A DNA stretch of 64,000 nucleotides from Gammaproteobacteria bacterium (GTDB lineage Bacteria; Pseudomonadota; Gammaproteobacteria; Pseudomonadales; Azotimanducaceae). The stretch covers positions 186,001 through 250,000 of the forward strand of contig JAUIAV010000005.1 of the NCBI GenBank assembly GCA_030425195.1, read 5' to 3'. Below, in pieces: positions 53,422 through 63,176 of this stretch (positions are counted from its first letter, which is position 1; every line of letters begins with the position of its first letter). Under the pieces are notes generated by a model. It ran no database searches. It was not told the origin of the DNA and saw only the letters and a program-made list of their open reading frames with translations. Position numbers and translations under genes: made by a program.

Positions 53422-53808
53422 ATGCAGCTGCCCACGAAGATCAACTATCACACGCGATCGAAGCGGCTCGACCTGCAGTGGGAAAACGAAGTCTGCTCAC
53501 TGCCGGCGGAACTGCTCCGGGTCTACTCCCCGTCCGCCGAGGTGCGCGGGCACTCTGACAGCGAGCGGGTCCTGCAGACCGGTAAGAAGCATGTGGGTAT
53601 CAGGGGTCTGGAACCCGTGGGTAACTATGCCATCCGCATCGTCTTCGACGACGGCCATGACTCCGGCATCTACGGCTGGGACTATCTGAGGGATCTGAAT
53701 GCCAATCAGGATCAGTACTGGCAGGCATATCTGGCGGAGCTGAAGGCGGCGAACGCTTCCAGACTGCCTGCCATTCCTGTCGGACATTTCACACCGCCGA
53801 AGCCTTAA
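53422..53808 (+). CDS. DUF971 (GBBH-like N-terminal) protein
   Basis: 128 residues. A single DUF971 domain: INYHTRSKRLDLQWENEVC, LPAELLRVYSPSAEVRGHS, VGNYAIRIVFDDGHDSGIYGWDYLRDL (in parts). This fold is the N-terminal module of gamma-butyrobetaine hydroxylase; stand-alone copies may act in Fe-S or metal handling. It follows hslU by 27 nt, the same place as in pseudomonads, so it may share the heat-shock transcript. Confidence 0.93.
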   Translation: MQLPTKINYHTRSKRLDLQWENEVCSLPAELLRVYSPSAEVRGHSDSERVLQTGKKHVGIRGLEPVGNYAIRIVFDDGHDSGIYGWDYLRDLNANQDQYWQAYLAELKAANASRLPAIPVGHFTPPKP

Positions 53809-53893
53809 CGGGCAGGATCCTGCAGCGGCACCGTCTGGAGCCCCACCCCCGCCCGGCGTAAAATCACCGTTTTCCCCGCTGTCCGGATTCACC

Positions 53894-54628
53894 ATGACAG
53901 ACGTCGATTTCGGCTACCGAAAAGTCGCTCCCGAGGAGAAGACCCGCCTGGTCAGGGGGGTATTCGAGAGCGTGGCCGAAAACTACGACCTGATGAACGA
54001 TCTGATGTCGTTCGGCACCCACCGCGTTCTCAAGCGGGTCACCCTGGAGCTGTCCGGCGTGCGCGCCGGCGACCGTGTGCTCGATCTCGCCGGGGGCACC
54101 GGCGATCTGGCCGCGCTGTTCGCGCCGGTGGTGGGAGATACCGGGTGCGTGGTCCTCACGGACATCAATGGCGAGATGATGCGCGTGGGCCGGGACCGGC
54201 TCCTGGACAGAGGGCTCACCCAGGTGTCCTTCTGCCAGGCGGACGGCGAACGTCTGCCATTCGCCGACGGTACGTTCGACTGCATCACCATCGGCTTCGG
54301 CCTCAGAAATTTCACGGACAAGATCGCCGCGCTCGCGGAGTTCAACCGGGTGCTCCGGCCCGGCGCTCCGCTTCTGGTGCTCGAATTCTCCAAGCCTCAG
54401 AACCCGATCATCGACGCCGGCTACAAGGCCTTTCAGTCGCTCTGGCCTGGAATGGGCCGGCTGCTCGCCGGCGATGCGGACAGCTATCAGTACCTGGTGG
54501 AGTCCATCGACATGCACCCGTCCCAGGAAGCCCTGAAGCTGATGATGGAGGACGCCGGTTTCGAGCCGGTGGAGTATCACAATTTCTTCTCCGGCGTTGC
54601 CGCCATCCATCGCGGCGTGAAGCCATGA
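53894..54628 (+). CDS. ubiE: Ubiquinone/menaquinone biosynthesis C-methyltransferase UbiE
   Basis: 244 residues. SAM-dependent C-methylation of the quinone ring. FGYRKVAPEEKTRLVRGVFE and YDLMNDLMSFGTHR open the protein; SAM motif I VLDLAGGTGDLAALF, motif II TDINGEMMRVGRDR, ITIGFGLRNFTDK and LRPGAPLLVLEFSKP follow, with YHNFFSGVAAIHRG at the end. First gene of ubiE-ubiJ-ubiB; a TAAAAT (53859-53864) may be its -10. Confidence 0.97.
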   Translation: MTDVDFGYRKVAPEEKTRLVRGVFESVAENYDLMNDLMSFGTHRVLKRVTLELSGVRAGDRVLDLAGGTGDLAALFAPVVGDTGCVVLTDINGEMMRVGRDRLLDRGLTQVSFCQADGERLPFADGTFDCITIGFGLRNFTDKIAALAEFNRVLRPGAPLLVLEFSKPQNPIIDAGYKAFQSLWPGMGRLLAGDADSYQYLVESIDMHPSQEALKLMMEDAGFEPVEYHNFFSGVAAIHRGVKP

Positions 54629-55263
54629 CCCTGCCGCCCACCCCGCTCGAGGAGGGGCTGGCGCGTCTTCTCGGCGAGCTCACGAGCCAGACCCTGAAGC
54701 TGGACCCGGCCAGCCATCCCCGGCTCGAAGCGCTCGCAGGCACCCGGATCCGCTTCGATCTGCTGCCGCCGGCCCTGCCCGGCGTGCCGTCGCCCGGGCC
54801 ACGACCGATGCTGCTCACCGTACATCCGGATGGGCTCGATCTGCGCCCGGACGACGGTCAGCAGGCACACGCCGTGGTCCGCGGCACGCTGCCGGAGATC
54901 GCCGCGGGCGTTTTCGGCGGGCCCGCGGGCAGCGGGAAGGGGCTGCGCATCGAGGGCGACGAAGCGGCCCTTCAGTCCGTTTCCGCCCTGTTCCGGGATC
55001 TTGAGCCGGATCTGGCCGGACCCCTGTCCGGCCTGCTCGGCCGGGAAGCGGCGGACAACCTGCTGGGCGCCGCTGAAGCCGGTCTCGCGTTTCTCCGTTC
55101 CGCCGCCGAAAGTGTGGGCGCTGGTCTCCGCCAGGAAGCCCGCAGCGCCTGGGTGAGTGAGGACAGTTTCAACGCGCTGCTGGAACGCAGCGAAGATCTC
55201 AGCCTGCGGGTGGACCGGCTGGCGGCGCGCGTGCGTCTGGCGGAGCAGCGTGAGCAGCGCTGA
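54625..55263 (+). CDS. ubiJ: Ubiquinone biosynthesis accessory factor UbiJ
   Basis: 212 residues, overlapping ubiE (ATGA) and ubiB (14 nt). An SCP2-like lipid-binding domain (about 20-125: ETLKLDP-type opening here SQTLKLDPASHPRLEALAGT, LLTVHPDGLDLRP, VRGTLPEIAAGVFGG, GLRIEGDEAALQSVSALFRD) is followed by a helical C-terminus ending in a short coiled coil. UbiJ organises the soluble Ubi complex and binds quinone intermediates. The assignment rests on fold plus its place between ubiE and ubiB. Confidence 0.92.
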   Translation: MTLPPTPLEEGLARLLGELTSQTLKLDPASHPRLEALAGTRIRFDLLPPALPGVPSPGPRPMLLTVHPDGLDLRPDDGQQAHAVVRGTLPEIAAGVFGGPAGSGKGLRIEGDEAALQSVSALFRDLEPDLAGPLSGLLGREAADNLLGAAEAGLAFLRSAAESVGAGLRQEARSAWVSEDSFNALLERSEDLSLRVDRLAARVRLAEQREQR

Positions 55264-56935
55264 CCGACCGGGACAGAAGCCGGCGTCCGGCCGCGGCCTG
55301 CGCTCGCTCACCATTCTGCGCACCGTCGTCCGCTACCGGCTGGACACCCTGGTGGCACCCTACGCCCCGGAACGGCTGCGCTGGCTGTTCCGGATCTCGC
55401 CTCTGAATCTGGTTCCCCAGGGCAGCCGCTCCCGGGGAGAACGCCTGAAGCTCGCGCTTTCCGAGCTCGGACCCGTCTTCATCAAGTTCGGACAGCTGCT
55501 CTCCACCCGCCGCGATCTGATTCCGCTGGACATCGCCGACGAGCTGGCGGAGCTGCAGGACGCGGTACCGCCGTTTCCGGGCCACACGGCCAGATCACTG
55601 GTGGCGGATGCACTCGAGCGGGAATTCGATTCCGTGTTCTCGAGCTTCCAGGATGCACCCATGGCCTCCGCTTCCATCGCCCAGGTGCATCCCGCCACCC
55701 TCACGAGCGGCGAGAACGTGGTGGTGAAGGTGGTCCGCCCGGACATCGAGTCCGTCATCGCCGCCGATCTTGCGCTGCTGACCGGGCTCGCCCGCTGGCT
55801 CGACGAAAACGTGGACATCTTCCGTCCGCTGCATCTGCCGGACATCGTCGCCGACTACCGGACCACCATCTTCGACGAGCTCGACATGCGTAAGGAGGCC
55901 GCCAACACCGAGCGCCTGCGGGAAAACTTCGCCGGTTCCGAGCTGCTCTATGTCCCGCGCGTGCACCACGCTCTGTCCCGGACCAACGTGCTCGTCCTGG
56001 AACGGATCTACGGTATCCCCATCTCGGACATGGCAACGCTCAGAAGCCGCGGCACAGACATGAAAAAGCTGGCGGAACGCGGTGTGGAGACCTTCTTCAC
56101 CCAGGTGTTCGAGCACAACTTCTTCCACGCCGACATGCACCCGGGCAACATCTTCGTGAACGTGGACGATCCGGCGGATCCGTCCTACATCGCCATCGAC
56201 TGCGCCATCATCGGCCGGCTCTCCCGGGAAGATCAGGACTATCTGGCGAAAAACCTGCTCGCCTTCTTCAACCGGGACTACGCCCAGGTGGCCCGGCTGC
56301 ATCTGGAATCCGGCTGGATTCCTGAAGAGACGGATCCCGACGCCTTCGAGCAGGTGATCCGGGAAGTCTGCGAGCCCATCTTCGCCAAGCCTCTGAACGA
56401 GATCTCCTTCGGCCACTTCCTGGTGCAGCTGTTCCAGGCAGCCCGCGAGTTCAACATGGAAGTACAGCCGCAGCTGGTGCTGCTGCAGAAAACCCTGCTC
56501 TACATCGAGGGCCTCGGCCGGGAGCTGTATCCGCAGCTCGACCTGTGGGAGACAGCCAAGCCTTTCATGGAGGAATGGATGGTGGAGCATGTGGGGCCCG
56601 CCGCCGCGCTGCGTGAAGTGGCCGCCCATGCCGGAGAGCTGCTCGAGCGGCTGCCCGAGCTCCCCGCCGCCATTCTCACCGCCGAAACCCGGCTCAAGTC
56701 ACTGGAGCGCAACCTGAGAAACCAGACCCGGGAGCTGAAGCGCCTGGAGGAGCGGGTCGCCCGCGGCGCGAAAGGGCGCATCCTGACCCGGGTGTCCGGC
56801 GCATCGCTGCTGGCTCTCGCCGGGCTGCTGTTGTTCAATCCGCTCTCCGAAGCCCTGACGGGCGGCGCCGGTATCTCGGCGAGCGCCGGGGTCGCAAGCG
56901 CCCTGCTCGGTTCCCTGCTGCTGTTGCGGGCCTGA
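55250..56935 (+). CDS. ubiB: Ubiquinone biosynthesis kinase-like protein UbiB
   Basis: 561 residues from GTG 55250. ABC1/ADCK atypical kinase-like ATPase needed for ubiquinone synthesis. KxGQ motif in FIKFGQLLSTRRDLIP, the Ala-rich loop ASASIAQVHPATL, VVVKVVRPDIE, FDELDMRKEAANTERLR with the ExD-type segment, HADMHPGNIFV (catalytic loop) and AIDCAIIGRL (metal site). Two C-terminal membrane helices (SLLALAGLLLFNPL; SAGVASALLGSLLLL). Coupled to ubiJ. Confidence 0.97.
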   Translation: MSSADRPGQKPASGRGLRSLTILRTVVRYRLDTLVAPYAPERLRWLFRISPLNLVPQGSRSRGERLKLALSELGPVFIKFGQLLSTRRDLIPLDIADELAELQDAVPPFPGHTARSLVADALEREFDSVFSSFQDAPMASASIAQVHPATLTSGENVVVKVVRPDIESVIAADLALLTGLARWLDENVDIFRPLHLPDIVADYRTTIFDELDMRKEAANTERLRENFAGSELLYVPRVHHALSRTNVLVLERIYGIPISDMATLRSRGTDMKKLAERGVETFFTQVFEHNFFHADMHPGNIFVNVDDPADPSYIAIDCAIIGRLSREDQDYLAKNLLAFFNRDYAQVARLHLESGWIPEETDPDAFEQVIREVCEPIFAKPLNEISFGHFLVQLFQAAREFNMEVQPQLVLLQKTLLYIEGLGRELYPQLDLWETAKPFMEEWMVEHVGPAAALREVAAHAGELLERLPELPAAILTAETRLKSLERNLRNQTRELKRLEERVARGAKGRILTRVSGASLLALAGLLLFNPLSEALTGGAGISASAGVASALLGSLLLLRA

Positions 56936-56983
56936 GCGGCCCGGCCGGTGGACCAACCCGGGCAAACGAACCAGGTACCAGAC

Positions 56984-57304
56984 ATGACCGTACTCGACGC
57001 TCTCAACGACACGCTGGCCGAACGCCGGAAAGCGGATCCGGAAACGTCCTATGTGGCGAGCCTTCATGCCGCCGGGCTGAACCGGATCCTGGAGAAGGTG
57101 GGTGAGGAAGCCACGGAAGTCATCATCGCCGCCAAGGACGCGGCAGCCGGAGGCGATCGGAACGAACTGGTCAAAGAGGTTGCCGACCTCTGGTTTCACT
57201 GCCTGGTCATGCTCAACGAGCTCGACCTCGATCATACTTCGGTTCTGAAAGAGCTGGAGCGCCGTTTCGGTGTGTCCGGGCACCAGGAGAAAGCGGGCCG
57301 CTGA
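56984..57304 (+). CDS. hisE: Phosphoribosyl-ATP pyrophosphatase
   Basis: 106 residues from ATG 56984; a GTG at 56948 adds a Gln/Pro-rich 12 residues unlike the family. Second step of histidine synthesis. All-alpha MazG-like fold with [30 protein letters not shown] (in parts: [24 protein letters not shown]) and [19 protein letters not shown] holding the acidic Mg ligands. hisI and the other his genes are not here; in many gammaproteobacteria hisE precedes tatABC as seen. Confidence 0.95.
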   Translation: MTVLDALNDTLAERRKADPETSYVASLHAAGLNRILEKVGEEATEVIIAAKDAAAGGDRNELVKEVADLWFHCLVMLNELDLDHTSVLKELERRFGVSGHQEKAGR

Positions 57305-57355
57305 GCCGGCGGCCGTAAACGCGACCGGCATCCAACCCGCCCTGCGGGAAAGGCC

Positions 57356-57361
57356 TATAAT
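57356..57361 (+). promoter_or_regulatory. Candidate -10 element for tatABC
   Basis: A consensus TATAAT lies 27 nt before the tatA ATG. No good -35 is found 16-18 nt upstream, so an activator or a weak promoter would have to be assumed; tatABC may instead be read from hisE. Confidence 0.35.
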
Positions 57362-57387
57362 GGGCCCACTAACTTGGAGAAAACCCC

Positions 57388-57636
57388 ATGTTTTCAGGAT
57401 TTGGTCTCACGGAGCTTCTGGTCATCCTGGCCATCGTGCTCCTGATTTTCGGACCGAAGCGTCTGAAGAGCCTCGGCTCCGATCTCGGCAGTGCCATCAA
57501 GGGCTTCCGCACGGCGGTGAGCGATGACGAGAACAAGCCGGCCGCCGCCGATGCCCAGGAAGAGAAGGTGATCGAAGGCGAGGTGAACAAACCGCAATCG
57601 ACCACCTCGGAAACCAAGCAAAACAGCAATGCTTGA
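57388..57636 (+). CDS. tatA: Sec-independent translocase TatA
   Basis: 82 residues; TTGGAGAA precedes ATG 57388. Pore-forming Tat subunit: membrane helix [20 protein letters not shown] (8-27), hinge FGPKRL, amphipathic helix [19 protein letters not shown], then an acidic disordered tail. It overlaps tatB by 8 nt. The system serves at least one protein in this window (the twin-arginine protein at 22075-23472). Confidence 0.96.
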   Translation: MFSGFGLTELLVILAIVLLIFGPKRLKSLGSDLGSAIKGFRTAVSDDENKPAAADAQEEKVIEGEVNKPQSTTSETKQNSNA

Positions 57637-58186
57637 GATCGGTTTTCCGGAGCTGATTCTGATCGCCATCGTTGGCCTTCTGGTCATCGGCCCGGAACGA
57701 CTGCCCGAAACCCTGCGCACGCTGGGCCTCTGGATGGGCCGCATGCGCCGCTCCTTCACGCAGGTGAAAGCCGAGATCGAAAAAGAGATCGGCATGGATG
57801 AGGTAAAGCGCCAGCTTCACAACGAAGCCATCATGGAAGAGATGAAGCGGATCGAGGCGGAGGTGAAGCAGACGGCCGATACCGCCCGCAGCAGCCTGAA
57901 TTCCGGCATCGAGCAGGCAGCGCCGCCCACTCCCAGCATCGATCCCGGGGTGCACGAGGAAGTTTCCGATCTCATCTCCGCCCAGGACGGCGGACACAGC
58001 CGGCGCCCCGAAGCAGAGACGGACGATCGCGATCACACGGACGCCGGCGCTGAGGACGATCGGGACCACACGGACGCCGGCGCCGACGACCGGGATCACA
58101 CGGATGCGGGGACTCAGGAGAACCTTCCCCACATCGATACAGCCGATCCGGATCCGGACAAGCCCCGTCGCGTAACCAGCGGCTGA
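57629..58186 (+). CDS. tatB: Sec-independent translocase TatB
   Basis: 185 residues. Substrate-receptor partner of TatC. Membrane helix with the conserved Glu ([20 protein letters not shown], 3-22), hinge [10 protein letters not shown], and long amphipathic helices ([20 protein letters not shown]). The C-terminal tail is unusual: three consecutive 10-11 residue repeats [10 protein letters not shown] (132-162), acidic and His-containing, presumably disordered. Confidence 0.95.
   Translation: MLEIGFPELILIAIVGLLVIGPERLPETLRTLGLWMGRMRRSFTQVKAEIEKEIGMDEVKRQLHNEAIMEEMKRIEAEVKQTADTARSSLNSGIEQAAPPTPSIDPGVHEEVSDLISAQDGGHSRRPEAETDDRDHTDAGAEDDRDHTDAGADDRDHTDAGTQENLPHIDTADPDPDKPRRVTSG
58022..58114. repeat. 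Three in-frame repeats in the tatB tail
   Basis: Units of 33, 30 and 30 bp encode [21 protein letters not shown] and [10 protein letters not shown]. The DNA copies differ at several third positions, so the duplications are not brand new and the peptide sequence seems to be kept. Confidence 0.9.
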
Positions 58187-58190
58187 GCGG

Positions 58191-58976
58191 ATGACCGGTA
58201 CCCCCACCGAAAAGCTGGACAAGGCGGCCGAGCACGATGCCGAGGTGGATGCCTCGGAGCAGCCGTTTCTCGATCACATCATCGAGCTCAGAAGCCGCAT
58301 CCTGCGCGGCCTTCTCATCGTCGGGCTGCTGTTTCTGCCGATCTTCTATTTTGCCAGCGACCTGTACGAGTTCATCTCGGCCCCGCTCATGGCCTATCTG
58401 CCGGAAGGCGCCACCATGATCGCCACCGAGGTGGCGTCGCCTTTCCTCACGCCGCTCAAGCTCGCCATTCTGCTGGCCATCTTCCTCGGCATGCCCTTCC
58501 TGCTCTATCAGATCTGGGCGTTCGTCTCGCCCGGGCTCTATCTGCACGAGAAGAAGTTCGCCATGCCGCTGCTGATCTCCAGCGTGCTGCTGTTCTACCT
58601 GGGAACCGCCTTCGCCTACTACGCGGTCTTCCCCCTCGTGTTCAACTTTCTGACCAGCCTGGAGCTGGCCGGCGTCACCATGGCCACGGACATCGGCGCT
58701 TACCTGAACTTCGTCACCAAGATGTTTTTCGCGTTCGGTCTTGCCTTTGAAATCCCGGTCGCCACGCTGCTGCTCGTGCTGACGGGCATCAGCTCCACCC
58801 GCGCCATGGCCAGCAAGCGTCCCTACATCATCGTCGGCTGTTTCGTGATCGGCATGCTGCTCACGCCGCCGGACGTGATTTCCCAGCTTCTCCTAGCCAT
58901 ACCTGCATGGCTGCTGTTCGAGGTGGGCATCCTGTTCGGACGACTGGTGGAGAAGAACCGCGAAGAGGTCATGTAG
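58191..58976 (+). CDS. tatC: Sec-independent translocase TatC
   Basis: 261 residues. Six membrane helices; binds the twin-arginine signal. FLDHIIELRSRILRGLLIVG (conserved N-terminal Glu/Arg), a periplasmic loop, PFLLYQIWAFVSPGLYLHEKK (split: PFLLYQIWAFVSPGL, YLHEKK), FGLAFEIPVATLLL and MLLTPPDVISQLLLAIPAW. Four nt after tatB. Confidence 0.97.
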   Translation: MTGTPTEKLDKAAEHDAEVDASEQPFLDHIIELRSRILRGLLIVGLLFLPIFYFASDLYEFISAPLMAYLPEGATMIATEVASPFLTPLKLAILLAIFLGMPFLLYQIWAFVSPGLYLHEKKFAMPLLISSVLLFYLGTAFAYYAVFPLVFNFLTSLELAGVTMATDIGAYLNFVTKMFFAFGLAFEIPVATLLLVLTGISSTRAMASKRPYIIVGCFVIGMLLTPPDVISQLLLAIPAWLLFEVGILFGRLVEKNREEVM

Positions 58977-58989
58977 CCGGGGGACGCGC

Positions 58990-60807
58990 GTGCCCAGCAT
59001 TCATACCAGGTTTCTCTCGATTCTGGTGCTGCTGCCGGCCATGGCGGCCGCCGACCACGTCAGCGTTCCGCTGTCCCTCCCGTTGCCCTTCCTCGAGTCC
59101 GTCCTCCGCGACCAGGTATTCACCGGGCCCGGCGTCAGCGTGCGGATCAACGACGACGGATCAGGATGCCAGTTTCTGGTGCTCAGGCAGCCGTCTCTGG
59201 GGGCCGACGGCAACCGCCTCAGGATCCGCACGCAGGCCGAAGCCCGGGTGGGCCGCAAGGTGGCGGGGCGCTGCCTGCTGCTGGCCACCTGGTACGGCCA
59301 GCTGCAGTTCGATCAGCTGCCTTCCGTCTCCGCTGACGGCCGGTCCGTCCTGCTGAAAACCGTCGACTGGCGTGCCTTCAAACCCGATGGCAGTCCGGAC
59401 TCGGTCTCCACCACCATCGGCCAGTGGCTGGACGGCTACCTCCCGAGCGATCTCAAGGAAACACGCATCAGCTTTGCCCGGCCGGTCTCCGAGCTCCAGG
59501 CCTTTCTCTCCGTCATGCTCGGCACTCAGAACCCCTCGATGCTCGACGACGTGCGTATCGAGCGGGCCGGGGTGCGGGAAGACCGGGTGACCGTCACGCT
59601 GGGGATCGATGTGGCCCCGGCACCGCCGGCAGCGCGGCAGGACGAACCCGTGCTCACCGACACCGAGCTCGAAGCGCTCTCCGAGCGCCTGGACGCGGTG
59701 GATGCGTTCTTCACCTGGACCATCAGAAGCCTGGCGGTCGAAGGCGAGGTCGACCTGACCGGCGTGCTGGACGTGCTCGTCGAACTGCGCCGGGATCTCG
59801 TGGAGATCCTCGCGCGCCGGGAAAGAGGCAGCGAGGATCCGGCTCGAACGCTGTTCGTGGACGCCTGGGAAGGGTTGACACCCCTGCTCCGCGCAGCGGC
59901 CGGCACCGGCGACGATCAGCTGGAAACGCTGCGCTATCTGACTTTCATCGGTGCCGGGGATGCGCTGAAGGCGCTGGACGATCTCGGCCCGGCCGCCGGT
60001 ATCGAAGTCACGGAAGACGGCCTGAGGCGTCTGGCGCGGATGCTGATCCCCGAGGATCCGGATCATCCGGAAGATCCGCTCGATCATGGCGAGGGCGTGG
60101 ATCCGGAACTGAGAAGCGCATTCGGATTCGGGCCGCCCGTACCCCCGCCGCACTATGCCCCCGACACGTCCTGGCTCGACTGGCTGATCCCGAGCGCGGT
60201 GGCAGCTTCGAGCCTCAACCCGAAGGTCAGCGACCGGCTCAACAACTGGGTACCCGGGAACCGGGACATGCAGGAGTATCTCCCCATGGTCCGGGAAGTG
60301 CTGCATCACGTGATCGATGCGCAGCTCCGCACCCGCCCGCTCAGCGGCGACTTTCAGCCCGTGTACCGACGCCTGGTCTTTGCCGCGGCCTGGCAGGAGA
60401 GCTGCTGGCGTCAGTTTGTCGCCAGGAACGACATGCGTGTTCCCGTGCAGTCCGGCACCGGCGACGTGGGCATGATGCAGATCAATCCCAAGGTCTGGCG
60501 GGGCTTCTACGACCTGCAGGGACTGCGCTGGGACATCGTCTACAACGCCCGTGCGGGCGCCGATATTCTGCAGCACCATCTGATCAACTACGGGATCGAG
60601 AAGAACGAACACCGGACCACGGGATCTGTGGACAATCTGGCCCGGGCGGCCTACGCGGCCTACAACGGCGGTCCGCGGCAGTTCGACCGTTACCGTCGCT
60701 CGGACGTTCCGGCTCAGGCGAAGAAGATCGACGAGCTGTTCCGGGAGAAGTACCAGGCGGTCAAGCAGAAGGGGGAGATGGCGGTGACCGCCTGCTACTC
60801 CGGATAA
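58990..60807 (+). CDS. Exported lytic transglycosylase with a large unknown N-terminal region
   Basis: 605 residues from GTG 58990 (GGGGGAC upstream). Signal peptide (FLSILVLLPAMAAADH). The C-terminal about 170 residues are an SLT domain: FAAAWQESCWRQF with the catalytic Glu, GDVGMMQINPKVWRGFYDL, NARAGADILQHHL, and ARAAYAAYNGGPRQFDRY. It cleaves peptidoglycan glycan strands. The preceding about 400 residues (VSVPLSLPLPFLESVLRDQV, TIRSLAVEGEVDLTGVLDVL) match no domain I can name. It follows tatC by 13 nt. Confidence 0.88.
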   Translation: MPSIHTRFLSILVLLPAMAAADHVSVPLSLPLPFLESVLRDQVFTGPGVSVRINDDGSGCQFLVLRQPSLGADGNRLRIRTQAEARVGRKVAGRCLLLATWYGQLQFDQLPSVSADGRSVLLKTVDWRAFKPDGSPDSVSTTIGQWLDGYLPSDLKETRISFARPVSELQAFLSVMLGTQNPSMLDDVRIERAGVREDRVTVTLGIDVAPAPPAARQDEPVLTDTELEALSERLDAVDAFFTWTIRSLAVEGEVDLTGVLDVLVELRRDLVEILARRERGSEDPARTLFVDAWEGLTPLLRAAAGTGDDQLETLRYLTFIGAGDALKALDDLGPAAGIEVTEDGLRRLARMLIPEDPDHPEDPLDHGEGVDPELRSAFGFGPPVPPPHYAPDTSWLDWLIPSAVAASSLNPKVSDRLNNWVPGNRDMQEYLPMVREVLHHVIDAQLRTRPLSGDFQPVYRRLVFAAAWQESCWRQFVARNDMRVPVQSGTGDVGMMQINPKVWRGFYDLQGLRWDIVYNARAGADILQHHLINYGIEKNEHRTTGSVDNLARAAYAAYNGGPRQFDRYRRSDVPAQAKKIDELFREKYQAVKQKGEMAVTACYSG

Positions 60808-60814
60808 ACGCGCC

Positions 60815-61258
60815 TCAGGCCGTCCTTTCCAGCAGAAAAGTCACCGGCCCGTCGTTCACCAGCGCGACCTGCATATCGGCACCGAATACACCCGCCGCCA
60901 CCGGCTCGTGCCGCGCGCGGAGCAGTGCCAGGAAACGTTCATAAAGGGGTTCCGCCACCTCGGGTGGCGCGGCCATCGAAAATCCGGGCCGCCGCCCACG
61001 GCTCACGTCAGCGGCCAGGGTGAACTGGGAGACCACCAGCAGACCGCCGCCCACATCTGCCACGCTGCGGTTCATGGGTTTGCCATCACCGGCGAATATC
61101 CGCAGCCCCAGAATCCTGTCGGCCATCCACTCGAGCTGCGCCCCGGTGTCTTCCGGATAGAGGCCGAGAAAGACGAGCAGCCCGGGCCCGATCTGTCCGA
61201 CGGTCTCGCCGCCGACGGTCACGCTGGCTTCAGAAACCCGTTGCAGCAGAGCGCGCAT
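60815..61258 (-). CDS. dtd: D-aminoacyl-tRNA deacylase
   Basis: 147 residues. Removes D-amino acids (and glycine mischarged on tRNA-Ala). [15 protein letters not shown] start, [21 protein letters not shown] with the SQxT motif, and [10 protein letters not shown] with the Gly-cisPro motif. Complete. Nine nt after typA on the same strand, converging with the transglycosylase gene. Confidence 0.97.
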   Translation of the reverse strand: MRALLQRVSEASVTVGGETVGQIGPGLLVFLGLYPEDTGAQLEWMADRILGLRIFAGDGKPMNRSVADVGGGLLVVSQFTLAADVSRGRRPGFSMAAPPEVAEPLYERFLALLRARHEPVAAGVFGADMQVALVNDGPVTFLLERTA

Positions 61259-61267
61259 GGGGTCGGC

Positions 61268-63106
61268 TCAGGCGGACTCGCGTTCCGCCGCCCGCTCCCG
61301 CTTCGCCCGGTTCCGCTCGTGCTCCTTCAGATAGCGCTTGCGGATCCGGATCGATTTCGGCGTGACCTCCACCAGCTCGTCGTCGTTGATGAACTCGAGC
61401 GCCTGCTCGAGGCCCATCTTCACCGGCGGGGTGAGCAGGATGTTCTCGTCGCTACCGGCCGCGCGGACGTTGGTGAGTTTCTTCTCCTTCATGGGGTTCA
61501 CAGGCAGATCGTTGTCCCGGCTGTGGATGCCCACCACCATGCCTTCGTATACCGCATCATTCGGGTCGACCATCATCCGGCCGCGGTTCTGCAGATTGAA
61601 CAGGGCGTAGGCCACCGCCTTGCCTTCCGCGTTGGAGACCAGCACGCCGCTGGACCGCTGACCCACCTCGGCTTCCGTGCGCGGGCCGTAGCCGGCGCTG
61701 GCGTAGGTGAGAATGCCGGTACCGGAGGTGATCGACAGGAAGATGGGCCGGTAACCCATCAGGCCCCGGGTGGGAATTCTGAATCTGAGACGCACGCGGC
61801 CCCGGCCGTCCGGCAGCATCTCCTCGAGATCGCCCCGCCGCTCGCCCAGGGATTCCATCACTTTGCCCTGGTGGGCTTCCTCGATATCCGCCGTCACCAT
61901 CTCATAGGGCTCGGTGACCTTGCCGTCCTCTTCCCGGGTGATCACCTGGGGACGGGATACGGCCAGCTCATAGCCTTCCCGGCGCATGGTCTCGATCAGC
62001 ACCGACAGATGCAGCTCGCCGCGACCGGATACCTCGAACCGGTCCGGGTCGCCCGTCTCGGAAACCCGGAGTGCCACATTGTGCAGCGCTTCGCGCTCCA
62101 GCCGCTCCTTGAGCTGGCGGCTGGTCAGATAGTCGCCTTCCTTGCCGGCGAAGGGCGAGGTGTTCACGCAGAACATCATGGTCAGCGTCGGCTCGTCCAC
62201 CGTCAGCGGCGGCAGCGCCTCGGGGCAGTCCTGTGCGCAGAGGGTGTCGGAGATGTTCATCTCGTCGAGGCCGGTCACGCAGACGATGTCGCCGGCGCTC
62301 GCCGACTCCCGCTCGAGGCGTTCCAGACCCTGATAGCCGAGGATGGTCTGCACCCGGGCCTTCCGCTGTCGGCCTTTCCGGTCGACGACCACCACCGGGG
62401 TGTTCCGGTTCAGCGTGCCTCTGCTGATCCTGCCCACGCCCAGCACGCCGAGATAGGTGGAGTAATCCAGTGCGGAAATCTGCAGTTGCAGCGGCCCGTC
62501 CACGTTCACGTCCGGTGCCGGCACCTTCGCAACAATCAGATCCAGCAGCGGCCGCATGTCGTCGGCCAACTCGTCCGGCTCCAGACCGGCCTGGCCGTTG
62601 ATGGCCGAGGCATAGACCACCGGAAAATCCAGCTGCTCGTCGCTGCCGCCCAGGTTGTCGAAGAGATCGAAGACCTCGTCGATCACCCGGTAGGGCTCAG
62701 CGCCGTCCCGGTCCACCTTGTTCACCACCACGATGGGATTGAGACCCGCCGCGAACGCCTTCTGGGTGACGAACCGGGTCTGGGGCATAGGGCCCTCCAC
62801 CGCGTCCACCAGCAGCAGGACCGAGTCCACCATGGACAGGATCCGCTCCACCTCGCCGCCGAAATCGGCGTGGCCGGGGGTATCCACCACGTTGATCCGG
62901 TAGCCTTCGTACTCGATGGCCGTATTCTTCGAGAGAATGGTGATCCCGCGCTCACGCTCGAGCTCATTGGAGTCCATCACCCGCTCCTGGCGGGCGGCGG
63001 CACCGGATAAGAGACCCGTCTGCGAGAGCAGACAGTCCACGAGGGTGGTCTTGCCATGATCGACGTGCGCGATGATGGCGACGTTGCGTAGTTTGAGGTT
63101 GGACAC
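61268..63106 (-). CDS. typA: Translational GTPase TypA/BipA
   Basis: 612 residues from GTG 63106, giving the usual [20 protein letters not shown] start; the frame stays open to 63250 but that would overlap the divergent gene. Ribosome-binding GTPase for assembly and stress. G1 AHVDHGKTT, switch RERGITI, G3 [12 protein letters not shown]4 [10 protein letters not shown], then the beta-barrel, EF-G-like domains ([25 protein letters not shown]) and the TypA-specific C-terminal domain ([16 protein letters not shown]). Confidence 0.97.
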   Translation of the reverse strand: MSNLKLRNVAIIAHVDHGKTTLVDCLLSQTGLLSGAAARQERVMDSNELERERGITILSKNTAIEYEGYRINVVDTPGHADFGGEVERILSMVDSVLLLVDAVEGPMPQTRFVTQKAFAAGLNPIVVVNKVDRDGAEPYRVIDEVFDLFDNLGGSDEQLDFPVVYASAINGQAGLEPDELADDMRPLLDLIVAKVPAPDVNVDGPLQLQISALDYSTYLGVLGVGRISRGTLNRNTPVVVVDRKGRQRKARVQTILGYQGLERLERESASAGDIVCVTGLDEMNISDTLCAQDCPEALPPLTVDEPTLTMMFCVNTSPFAGKEGDYLTSRQLKERLEREALHNVALRVSETGDPDRFEVSGRGELHLSVLIETMRREGYELAVSRPQVITREEDGKVTEPYEMVTADIEEAHQGKVMESLGERRGDLEEMLPDGRGRVRLRFRIPTRGLMGYRPIFLSITSGTGILTYASAGYGPRTEAEVGQRSSGVLVSNAEGKAVAYALFNLQNRGRMMVDPNDAVYEGMVVGIHSRDNDLPVNPMKEKKLTNVRAAGSDENILLTPPVKMGLEQALEFINDDELVEVTPKSIRIRKRYLKEHERNRAKRERAAERESA

Positions 63107-63176
63107 TAGACTCGCCGGCCGAATTTGACTGCGGGCGCCCGAAACTGACCGGGGGCCCGAAAAAAGGTGCGCAAGT

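Noticed and set aside
60908-63010. A 700-codon open frame on the plus strand opposite typA and dtd
   Set aside because: Antisense of conserved genes; composition is His/Arg/Gln-rich with no recognisable fold or ribosome site.
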